Made by a program: the position numbers and the translations under genes. A DNA stretch of 64,000 bases from Nectonema munidae (taxonomy: Eukaryota > Nematomorpha > Nectonematoida > Nectonematidae). Shown one piece after another: positions 23,037 to 35,000 of the stretch. Where the stretch lies: positions 2,914,001 to 2,978,000 of the forward strand of contig JAUIRK010001052.1 of assembly GCA_030549495.1 (NCBI GenBank), read 5' to 3'. Under the pieces are notes generated by a model. It worked only from the letters and a program-made list of their open reading frames with translations, was not told where the DNA came from and made no database searches. The first letter of the stretch is position 1, and the number at the start of each line of letters is the position of its first letter.

Positions 23037-26000
23037 GATGAAGATTTTAAAGCTAACGATAAGCTCGTACATGCACGCTCTCCACGCCTTTGTTGTGATT
23101 TGGCGCATAACGATTCAAACTAAAAATCCGAAGTACTGGTTCCTTGTTTTTGTGCTTTGGCCAATTTCCTTTGAAGCCGGTTTCCAGTATCTCAAAGTAC
23201 GCTACAGCAAGAAGTAATCTTTCTCCTCACTTTTGGTTAAGCAGGTGAAGGGAACAAGAACTAGATTCCTCACCCCCACTTCAAATTTCCTTACCTACGC
23301 ATTGAGTTGTTCAAGAGGTTACGTGTTTCCTACTAGAAGTAAACACTAATGGTAACAGACGTAGCTAATGCATGGAAATATTTTATGTGTGTGTACGCTG
23401 TTAATCTTTGAGGCGAATTTCTCAGTGGCGCACGTTGTTGAAGCGGGGTGGGTGTGCGCAGTCGACGTCGGTAGTCGACAGAGTATTAAAGGAATGAGAG
23501 TCGAAGTAGGAGTCCGTATCTAATAAAATTGAGAAGTTGGACTCTCAACTTTACATTATTTTCTTTCATCTTTTTTTCATTTATTTTCTTTTTTTTTATA
23601 ATTTTCAAAATTTAGTATAAAAATTTTTTTATCCAATGAACTTACGACCATTATTACCCAGTATTACACTTGAATTCGAAGCTTCCAATCCCAACATAAG
23701 TCTGGATAACTACAGCGATTTAATCAAGGTGAATTATTTTGCTTGTAATTGTCATCATATTACTACTTTCTAGCTCACCAAAGAGAAAAAGATCAAATGA
23801 TCATTCTTCATGTCCGCTATTATTTTTACACTCATCTAATAGGATTTAATTATAACAAGTGAACTGAAATTTTTTCGGGCTAGGGGCCTGCGTACATAGA
23901 TATGAAATCTATTGGCTATTAATCATCTCAAAGACATTTTTATTGGCTGATTTTTTTGTAAAAAAAACTGGAAAAATTGAATTTTCTCCATGGCTTGACG
24001 AAAAATTTTCACTTGCATGACAATTTATGAAACTTCAGAGCCTTGGAAACGAGAGTATAGGATTTATTGAAAACAGGGTCGAAGCCTGCTCCAGCTTCTG
24101 TTTGAAATGTTTGAAAGCGTACTAGCAAAGATCTTATTTTGAAGTTTCTTTTGCTTCGCCCTTCTTTCCTCGCGCTTTGGATCTGGCGTTGAAATATTCA
24201 AAGAGGAAAAAGTTGAAGCACCCACTTGTTATGCAGCTGCGTCCCAGGAGGATTGAAATGCTAAACAGGCCGTAGTCGCACATTGATTAATTTTATCGTC
24301 ACATTCTTGAGAGGAAAGAGGTTGATGTTTCTTTCATTGATGGAAAACATCGAAGCAGGGATATTCTCTTTAGCATTCCTAGAAGTAGGAGAAAGAGCAT
24401 CTAGAAAACCTTCAATTCTTTTTTCGCAATTTTTGCAGTGTAAAAGCTGAAAGGACTTCAGGATGCTCATAAATCTGAAAGGGGTAGCCTAAGGTTATTT
24501 TTTATTTAGGATAACTTTTGAATCTTTAGTTGGAGTCATTCTTTTGAGCCGAGATGTAATCCCAGCAAGTAATTCTTCCATCGTTACGAGACGATCTGTG
24601 ATTTCTTCGAAAGACTTTACGGGGAACGACGCGGTGGACTTGTCCCTACCGTCTTTAGCCATAGTTAGAAAGAGCGTGGATACGAGATTTAGAAGAAAAT
24701 AAGAGAGAAATAATAGTGAGAAATAATTCGGTGGCGAACCATATATGAAAGACAGATGTTTAATAATCGTTACCACAATCATGTTTGCTTCGATACATTG
24801 TATGAAAGTGAATAAAATTTCAGTTAAAAGTTGGTGAAAGTGTGCTTCATGGATACTCAGCATGTGGGTGGCTGTAAAAATTTTGTTCACATGATCTATT
24901 TATCCTAATTCTGATATTGGTAATCATAATATTGTATGGTCGAATTTAGTGCAGTGATGATTTTTAATAAAATCCCAATAAATGTTTAAAATTTATTTAT
25001 TATCAAAACAAAATCAAAAAATACATCCAAAAAATAGGAATTATTGGACAAATTTAAAAATATATTAAAATTAAAAATGAAAAGATTATGTTTTGTTCGG
25101 TTTCTACATTAGTAATTTTGTTTCCTCGTAGTAGGTATTTACAAACAGAATAAAAGTTTGTGAAAGATATGCTATGTGAGATTTTTTCGGTGGACATGTC
25201 AAGTGTTTTGGATAAGTGAGGTGTACTGTATTTAAAATCTTGTTTGAATCAGAAGCAGATAAAATTACTGATTTACACAAAGCGTGCATCTTACATTTAA
25301 GTATAAAGAATATCGTGAAAGTAGAAACAATTTATTACCTAGCTCTCTCGTCTGCTGTGTTTAGTATTATCTTATACCGTTATTAGTCAATCTTTGTTCC
25401 TGCCTAAAGACATAAAGTATATTATAAATGCTAAGACTTTCTGATCTTTTTTCATAATCTATGCTGTCTACATAAAGCATGAATTTGAAGCCAAGTTTAC
25501 ATTGTTAAATATTCCACAAACTTTATAAATGTACATTTTTCTATTCAAATAGAATAAATTGGAATGTCCTGATGTACCTTATAGCGGTTGTTCCACCTCT
25601 GTGGTTGTTGGAACTAAATCAAGATGAAACCATGAATCAAAGATTGCACACAGTTGAAAATATTTCACTTGAAAAGGTTACTATTTAGTTTGCATTATAC
25701 TTTAGCTTATACAAAATATAACATGATAAAAATGTGATCTTAACTTGATATATGGCTTCTCATCAACTTATCTTAATAGAGTGTTCCTTTTTTAAATAGT
25801 ATCCATCAGTAAAAAGACACCATCAAGATACTGGGCTGATAACTCAATAAAATTGTTATGAATCAGCTAAAGAAGCTTCTTTCAAAACAAAAAATGCATG
25901 TGAAGGTTGGCACCATACTTTTAACTCTTTAATTGGAGAATTTGATCCAAATATTTCGAAATTTATAAATATGTTAAAAAAGAAGAGGCTAGAGTAGAAA

Positions 26001-29000
26001 CAAGTTTTGTCTGGTATTAATCTTTTGTTCAAAGAACAAAATTATGAAGATTCTGCTCTAAGAATTCAGGGAGTTGTGAAGGATTTTAAAAAATTAGGTA
26101 AATTTGAATTTTTCATAACAGTTTCAATGTTTAATAATAAATTTTAACTCAGAAAATCTGAATTTTTAATTAAAAATTTTAAAGATGACTTTTTAAGTAT
26201 AACTTTTTGTTCTTGTGTGTGCGAGTAATAATTGTCAATGAATTGACCCATCGATGAATTTTTCTCGATGAATTTTCCGCAATGAAATGCATTTACAGTG
26301 AACTCTCTAAAATACCCCTGAGTTTCCCTAGATCCATGGAGACGCGAACCCATTTGAGAACCATTTATATAAACATATGTATCAATTTTTTTTTCAATAT
26401 TTGAAGCTTTTAAATTACTTTATCCAAATAACTTTTGAGACGCATAATTATTTTCTCATTCTGAGTAGAGTTTAGTAAGTTTAATATTTTGAAAAAACAT
26501 TCATGCATAAAATGTGCGTTAAACTGCAATTTAATACAAATATATTGGCTATCTTGAAACTTCGTCAGCTTTGCCAAATTCATAATATACACCCAAGTAG
26601 ATTGGTGCAAATTTGATGGTAGATAACTTGACTCCGGTAAATTGACTGCCAAAGAATTTCACTCTCGATATTCCAAATAAAAGATGAAATACTTTGGTGT
26701 TGATTCTCGTGCAACGTCAGGTGTGGCTGGACAGGCCAATGCGGGAATGACAATCCACCTGGCAGAGATCACAGATGCAGTCATTCGCTCTTCTGTCTGT
26801 TTGGGCTGCACCCTTTCTTCTCGCTATCTTATCTTTATGCTGCTGAGCCGTGTCTATTCGAGCCTAGAGAGAACTTTGTGAACGACCTGTCGGTTGGCGG
26901 ACAAAGGGGGCATGAAAATTTATGGGGATTAACTACATCATACCTCGTTGCAGCAAATGCACGTTGGGAGCGCACTAGACAAGCCTCGTTGCATACCAGG
27001 GTTGCCAGGTTGGCTTTTTTTAAGCCAAAAAGCTCGATTTAGGCTTTTTTTCATTTCAATTGGCTTATTTAAATTTTTTTTGGCTTTTCTCTTATTTGGC
27101 TTTTTTTTTTGGCTTTTCCGTTAAATTTTGCTCCAAACTTCCATTTCATCTATAACTTTGATAAGTTTTCTCATTTTAAACTAGAACCTTTTATATAAAT
27201 GCATCAAACTATTATTTAAGGTATTTCAGTATTAGATGTTAGATGAAATATTTTTTCCTACAAGATTTTTGGCTTTAGATCTTTTAACATTTTTGCTTAA
27301 CTTTTCTTTCTAATGTACAATAATTAAAAATTATAACATTTATTTTTTAGTTAAAATTTTTGAAAATATATATAATTTTGTTTTTTTAGATATAATACTT
27401 CGTAAATTGATTTAGAGCTGTTGATTCTTTGTCATGTTTTCTAAAAAGTGGAAGCCTTCTTATGATGATAATCGAAAGTACAACAAAAAATGGGAAAAAA
27501 TATTTTCTTGGTGTAAAAAAGACGAAAATTCAGAATCTGCTTTCTGTAAATTATGCCTGTCTACTATTGCTCCAAGACAAAGTAATCTTTCTAATCACGA
27601 AAAATCTGAGAAGCACAAGTCCAAAATTTTGACTCCGAGTCAAAGTCAATTGAAAGTTATAAAATTATCTCAGAAAAGTTACACCGTCAAAGAAGCTGAA
27701 CTTAAGTTGGCAGTCAATATGGCTTGTCATTGTTCTATTTCAACTATTGATCATTTGAGTGAAATTATAAGCTCATATGGAAAAAACAGTACATTAGAAC
27801 ATATTAGTATTCATAGAACAAAGTGCTCCTGCTTAATTAAAAATGTTATTTCACCAGCTCTCAAAGTAGATTTCATAGAAGATTTTATTGACACCAAATT
27901 TGCACTTCTTGTTGATGAATCTACAGACATATCGACCCAAAAAACTTATGCATTCTAGTTAGATATTTTAGCATCAAAAAGAAAAAAATTAACACAGTAT
28001 TTTTAGGGTTTGTCTCAGTTCATGAATCGACTGGCCAAACTTTGTTTTCAGCAATTTCAAATGAAGTTGAAAATTGTGGGCAAAGATTGGTAAACTGTAT
28101 AGGATTTGCTTCGGATGGGGCATCAAATATGATAGGCTGCTACAACTCAGTATGGTCGAGGTTAAAAGAAGTGTCTCCAAATTGTGTGCAACTCCGATGT
28201 ACTTGTCATTCATTATCATTATGTATTCAAAAAGCAGTTTCAAAACTTCCTTCGCATATTGGATTTTTAATTTCCGAGATTTCTCAGTGGTTCCGACACA
28301 GTGATTTACGAAGAGAAAATTATAAAGAACTTTTCAGACAAATGAACTTTGATTCCTTGAATGAACCTATCAGATTGGTTTCTCTTCCTTTTCAAAGTCC
28401 TTCAGTAACACGATGGTTGGTACGCGGTAAAGTAATGTTTAACATTTTGGAAAATTGGAAAGAACTTAAAGTTTATTTTATGAGTGTTGAATCTGAGCAA
28501 AAAGATTTAGACAAAAAGTATAAAACAAAGCTCATAAAAGAAATGTTTGTAGACGATAAAAACTATTTGTATTTTGTTTTCGCTACTCCTGTTGTCCAAG
28601 AGTTTGAAAAGTTAAATTGTGTTTTTCAACAGACCAATCCAGACCCAGAAAAAGTATATCAGCAATTATTTATGCATTTCGAAAGCTTGAAAAACAGAAT
28701 TTATACTCTAAATGGAGACAAAAAAGACCTTGACCAGATTGATTTTGGTATAAAATTCTTAGATGAGTTTGAAAAAGTTTCTAGCCCAAATGAAAAGAGT
28801 AAAGGTGACTATGAGTTGAAGCAAGTTAAAGAAAGATGTGCGAAAATGCTTGAAGAAGCTCTTAATCAAGTGAGTACAAGACTTCCTGCAACATCTGACA
28901 TATTCAAGGGATTATCATTACTTAGTCCAGTGTGTATACTGAATCAAGTTATTCGGCCTAAATTCAAAGATTTACCCTTTCTTTATTTGATAGATGAAGG

Positions 29001-32000
29001 TAAAATCAATATTATTGAAGAGCAGTATAGGAAAATACTGTTTACTGACTGGAAAAATGACAGACAATTTAAAGAAAAAGGACTGAATAACGAAACAGAA
29101 AGTTTTTGGATAGGTGTTTTTGAACATGAAGAATTTAAAGAATTGGCTGAGTATGCTCTAACTTGCTTAATTACACCGGTGAGCAATGCAGTTGTTGAAA
29201 GAATTTTTTCTCTAGTATCTTCAGTCAAAAATAAAGCAAGAAATAGAACTGAACTGTGTCTTCTTGATGCTCTAATTAGAATTAAGACAGAGTTATATTT
29301 TTTGGGAAAATGTTGCAAAGACTTTGTTCCCACATCCTTGATGATGGAGAAGTTTAATTCTCAGAATACATACGGCGAGGAAACTTTTAATTCAGAAATT
29401 TTTTAGAATTTTAATTTCTAATATTGATTAGAGTATATTAATAAAATTTTTTGTGTTTGGCTTTTTTTTGGCTTTTTTTCAGTTGTTATTTGGCTTAATG
29501 GATTGAAAGTTATCTGGCAACCCTGTTGCATACATGTTGTACGGTCAGTACTTATATATCGTTAAGACATATTGGATGAGTTTTAAGCGAGCTTAGGCTG
29601 TAGAAAAAGTCTCAAACGTTAGAAAAAAAACAAAATTTTGCAGGGTAAATTTTAAACATTTAAAATAGTCAAACCTTATTCAGGTAATATTTTGATTCAA
29701 TGAAAATAATATAATAAGAACGTACTTAGTTCAATATATTTTTACAAAAACAACTTCACAATAATCACGTCTATGCTTAAAAACAAAAAAGTTTTCTTTA
29801 AAACACTTACCATCACGAACAAAGTTATTCTACTGTGAAATCACAAAATAGTACAAGGAACATTTTAGATTTTGATGCTTATGCTAAACAACTTGTTTTT
29901 GTACACGTCAAAAAAAGAAAAAGCTTAGCGAGAAGCGTACGAGCAGAAAGTTAATATAAAACTACTGATAATATTACAATCAACAAAATAGAGAAAGATG
30001 CTATACTTCTTGCACAATAACCACCATTCTAGTTGTATAAATGCAATAAATTTTTTCTCTAGAACATCATAATCATAGTCTTTATTGTAGGGGTAATGAG
30101 GGTTAATTCATTATACAAAATCATGGAAATTCAATTAAAAAACCTTGCATTGTAATATATTTATTTAAACACAAGAAAATCAATTGTAAAAAGATAGTTG
30201 TAACTGATTATTTATCAGTTATGTTAATATGATTATTTAAAAATTGAAAGTCAAGAGGAATTTCGAATTTTGTATCTCTTGGAGGGTTCGTTCTTTTTCT
30301 GTTTCTTCGTATAAATCTTTTCAATGTCTCCGGTCTTGGTAGAGTATCTCTTCGATCTTGATCAATGTCACTTATATAGTCACTTGGAAAATATTAAAAC
30401 TCCTGCAAAAAGTTACTAAAGTTAATAGAAAAATTTTCTAAAATTGAAACTAACCTTTACAATTACGACTTCTGTGAATGGTACATACCAATCTTTCGGA
30501 CTTTTTTGCTGGGAAAAAATAATGATATAAAATACATATAAATTAAATGATTTTTCTTACTGCTCCCTTCCTCATAATATGAAAAACCATCGATGAAAAC
30601 CATAATGGATAAAGTTTTAATAATAAATAAACCCCAATAAGAAAAATTGTATAAATGTAGATTTGTATTTAACTGTCAGCTATGCAAAACTTCCTGCTTA
30701 AGAAGGAAATTAAAAGCTTTAAAGACATCTTTTTTAAAGACATCTACGCATTCAACATGTATGCAACAAAGCCTACGCATTCAGCATGTATGCAACAAAG
30801 CTTGTCTAGTTCGTAATGACCGTCACATGTTTCTAACGTCCATTTGCTGCAACGAGGTATGATGTAGTTAATCCCCATAAATTTTTATGCCCCCTTTGTC
30901 CGCCAACCGACCTGTCTCCAGCCTAAGCGTTCTAGAGCTGTTTCTTCCCAGTTGTTCTGGCAAATACTCAAAGCTGTTAAGTCACTTTTGCACACGTCTT
31001 TGTAGCGCAGCTGAAGTCTGCCTATGGCACATCCCTGAACAAGTTCTCAGGACAAGAGGTCTTTAGACGTCCATCCATCATCGATGCGCACAAAGTGGCC
31101 AAGGCAAGCAGCCGTCTCTGTTTCAGCAACACGCTGATACTTCTATCTCTCTCCAGAACAGCAAGGTTTGAGACCTTGTCCTAATAGGCGATGTTCAGGA
31201 TGCGTCTGAGGTAACGCATGTGGAAAGTGTTGAGCTTCTGTATCTGTTGCCCACACAAATTCAAGGATTCGCTGTCATACAGTAGGGTGTTCACGTTGCA
31301 GGCTCTGTAGTTCCGGTTCTTTGTGTGCTCGCTCAACTTGCTATTGTTCCACACTCTCTTTGCCAGCCTGGAAATGGTGATAGCTGCTTTGCTGATGCAG
31401 TTGGCATCTTCCCCTATGACTTGTGTTAAATCTTGGGAGAAAATGCTTAAACAGTTCATGAGCTGCACTAGGTCTTCAGCTAAGTGCGCGGTTACTGCTG
31501 CATCTTCTGCGAAGAGAAAGTCACGTAGGGTCCTCATCTGGACCTCATTCTTTACTTATACTCTGAAGATGTTGAAGAGCTTTCCATCTGACCTTGTTTA
31601 GAGAAAGATTCTACCTTATTTAAATTTGGAGACTTATAACGGGTAGACTGTAACTTCCCTTGTTTTTGGAGGCTGCGAAACGGGACTGGATTGTCATCTC
31701 AAGGACGCAAAGCCGGAGTAAATAAGTATGGAAGACAATCTGTTACCCATGCAGCAGACCCCTTACTCCTTTTTCAGATCACTGGAATAATGCTTTGAAA
31801 AGGCAGTGCCGATATCCTTGGTTCCTGTGCCGTTGCAGGAGCTTCTAGGGTGTTGCTGTATAGAACCTCGGACTGCCTATGGGGCCTGGACTTCCGATTT
31901 TTCCTCTGAGTTTATTTCCAAAGCCTTTTCGTGAGTTTGTATAGGCCCACGGCAGTGGAGGGTTAAAGTCAGAGTTTTCCTTCTCTTACATGGGCTGGTG

Positions 32001-35000
32001 AGCTGCATCTATCCAAAGCTCTGGTTTTAAAGCGCCAGTTTACCCGCCTTAGCTGGGCTTATATTTAAGTCAAACGAGCAGTCTAGGAGCTGGACTTAGT
32101 TGTCAGAGACAGTTGGAGATGTACGCCACCACGATCATTTTATAGGCAATGGGAGCTTATCCCCATTGCCATTCCTCCCTAATGACAACCTTGGATACCG
32201 TTTTAAATACATAAAGATTATAATATTATAATTAATTTAATTTAAAAAAAAGAAATAAATTATTGTGAAGCATCATTAATTGATGTAATTATTTACTTGT
32301 TATTTTTAGTATTTATTTTCGTTAGTTAATAACAAAATGTAACACAATTTTTGTTCCTAGGTTCAAATGAAGATACCCTGTTTTGTTATGTTTCATTATT
32401 TAAAAAAAACATAATTATTTAATTAGAAGTTTGGGTTTGTTTTCAGGACATTGATATTTATGATTTTTGATATTTTTCAAGAAAAAACTCGCTTTTTATC
32501 AATTTATTAAATTTAATTAACATAGTAAATTAAAACTCACTTGCACTTGTATAATAAATACAGATTTTAAAAATGGCTAGATCTGCTTGATTATTGTAGT
32601 CCAGTTCAAATTCTTTCACTAAACCCCAAATATAGTCTCCCATCATTTTTACATTATAATGGCTCTAGTACCTTCGCGCAATCTCCTTCAGATCTTGATG
32701 GAATCTTTCGCCTTGTTCTTCAGAGTAAGAGTCCATATTATCCTTGAATCTATTCAAATGAGCGTCCAACATGTGGAGTTTGAAAGACATTCTACATCCC
32801 ATTGCTTCAAAAGCCTTTATCAGATCTTTTACCAGTAACTGGTAATTTTCTACTCAGTAGTTGCTCAAGAAACCCTTAACATCGGCTTTAAAGCAATTCC
32901 AAGCGCTCCTCTCAACAGTTAGTTTATTACAAAATCCTTCAGACTCAAAAATCTTTTTAATCTGTGGCCCAAAAAAATCCACCTTTGATTTTGGCTTCAG
33001 ATAATTTTGTAAAGAACTGAAGAAGATAATGAAAAGCTGCTGATTCCTGTTTGAGAGCCTTCACAAACTGCTTTATCAATCTCAACTTAATGTGAAATGG
33101 AGGCATGAGGAAAATTTTAGGATCAACCAGGGGCTCCTACATGACGTTTAGCTTTCCAACGGTGAATTCTGTTCTCTGCTCCCAGTTCTTTTATTTGTAG
33201 TGGTTAGTGGTAGCCCTGCTGCCCAAAGACAAAGAAAGCATTGGTATTTTATAAACCTTCCTTGTAGTCCAAAGAGAAAAGCCACCATTTTAAAATCACC
33301 AATGATTTCCCAATCGTGTTGTTTGTATATTTAAGCTTCTAATAGGGTTTTCAGGCTATAGTAATCTTCTTTTAAGTAGACTGAATGGGTTAAAGGGAGT
33401 GTTGGAAACTTATTGCATTATGAAGGAGAATAGTTTTTGAATTGTTGGTGAAGCTGTCTATAAATAGCCTTCATATACTATGTTCCAAAGGCAGCCCAAT
33501 TGTAGAAAAAGTCCAGATACATCATGGCAGAAACAGAGACCATCGTTAAGGCTTTAAGAGTCTGAGAAAAGTTTATGTCTAGCTCACTGACTTGTATTTT
33601 CTACTTTTTCCTTCATTAAGTTCCCTTGCTTCATTCTGGAGATGAAAAACCATGCATTTGATTTAGTCAGACCCATATTTCTAATTAAATCATTCATTTC
33701 TTTTTGATTTGGGAAGTGAGGCACTCTTTCTGTTTCCATTTCCTCCTCATTAGGCTTATCATTTTCTTCCTCTGAAGCTGGTATAGGCGGCAATGGTACA
33801 GGATATTTAGAGCAGTTTGGAATTGGAGGTCGTGATGATGGAATATCTGGATACGCAACGGCAGCAGCATTCTTTCCGTTTCTCTTTTTGTTACATCAAC
33901 CAAGCAGAAAAACAGTTTGACGATTTGTCTGTCGCTTCAAACCACACTTTCGAGAAAGAAAATTTCATGGATTTTTTTCACCACGAAGCAACCCTTCCAG
34001 TCTTCTTACAGTGTTGACAACAGTAATGAGGAGCATAAGGCTTGTCTTGATACCAACTGGTATTCCTAAATACCTATGGTAAGATTCGCTAACTTTCACT
34101 GATGTTTGCATTGAAAATTTTTTCCTTCTTTTCAATATGTGCTCTCCCTCCGCATATAAAGCAAAAAGAGTTCGGATTATCAAGGCAGCCTCTTGAAGCC
34201 ATTTTAATTTTTATAAAATACAAATATAAATCTGAAATTAGAAAGAAAAGATTGAATAAAAATGTGTTAAAAATAAATGTTTTTAGTATTAATTCATGAA
34301 TATAGTACTTAAAACATCTAAAATAATGCTCTAGATCTGGGTTTCTCAACCAGGGTCCACATGGACCCTAGGGGTGTATTTAATAATACAAGGGGTTCAC
34401 AGGCCAAATATTATAAAATGGGGGTCCACTCGTTGAGCAGCATCAACCACAGGGATGTCATTAAATGTCTTTCTTTTTTATTATTAATATTATAAAAATG
34501 ATATTATAATTGAGATGCATTCGATTTGCTTCCATCTCATTCTAATTATATACTATTTCCTTTATCATAACCTCAGAAATTTTATTAGTGAAAAATATTA
34601 AAATAAAATAATTTTTAGGTCCAATTTTTATGAAGGGGTCGACTAAGAAAAAAAGAAGAGAAAATGGGTCCATGGGTAAAAAAAGGTTGAGAACCACTGC
34701 TCTAGATGCTTAAAATTTCTAAAACAACAAAAATACTTAAATATATACCTATTTGCGCGCTTAGATGCACAAATAATTGTCTTACAGGAAAAATTGGAGA
34801 AAAAAGAGATGAAATTTCAAGGATCATCACAATTTTATAAACTGAAAATTTTCATTGTAATAGCACTTTTTTTTATATTTATTTGGGACAACCCAAAATA
34901 ATTAATTGGAAGTCAGGAACAAAAAAAAATTTTCTTTCTTAAACGGTGTAATTAGTTGGTCAATTCGTTATTTATATACATCGTTCGTTAGTTAGTTAGA

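Larger units (their letters stand above)
26892..30908. mobile_element. Mutator-like DNA transposon with long inverted repeats, itself interrupted
   Basis: The ends GGTTGGCGGACAAAGG... and the complementary ...CCGCCAACC match for about 70 bp with one difference. They match more loosely for about 60 bp more, with an indel. The LINE sequence GACCTGTC is duplicated at both edges (26,884-26,891 and 30,909-30,916); because of the C/G at the tips it could equally be read as a 6-bp ACCTGT duplication. Without the hAT insertion the element is about 1.5 kb. Its only coding remnant (30,208-30,510) looks MULE-like, which with long inverted repeats and an 8-bp duplication suggests the Mutator superfamily. 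Assignment is an inference. Confidence 0.65.
26684..31615 (-). mobile_element. RTE/craniofacial-type LINE, minus strand, split by a Mutator-like element
   Basis: The upstream part is at 31,615-30,917: RT C-terminal region with FAEDAAVTAH (normally FADDAA), ISRLAKRVWNN, LNTFHMRYLRRILNI and NWEETALERLGW. The downstream part is at 26,883-26,690: VVHKVLSRLE, then a zinc knuckle-like CDLCQVDCHSRIGLSSHT. The reading is continuous across the two pieces once the inserted 26,892-30,908 is set aside (LGWRQ|VVHKV). Several stops show it is dead. This LINE family, with the HSRIGL-SH-R-C tail, is widespread in animals; its 5' half is missing here. Confidence 0.75.

Noticed and set aside
28983-29333. 116-codon minus-strand frame
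   Set aside because: It is the antisense shadow of the hAT transposase.
26892-30908. Polinton, because of long inverted repeats and a possible 6-bp duplication
   Set aside because: The element is only about 1.5 kb without the hAT insertion and has no trace of polymerase, integrase or capsid genes. A Mutator-like assignment fits better.
34089-34349. 86-codon minus-strand frame starting upstream of MASRGCL
   Set aside because: The extra N-terminal residues come from AT-rich flank and the MITE edge; the family start is the internal Met at 34,202.
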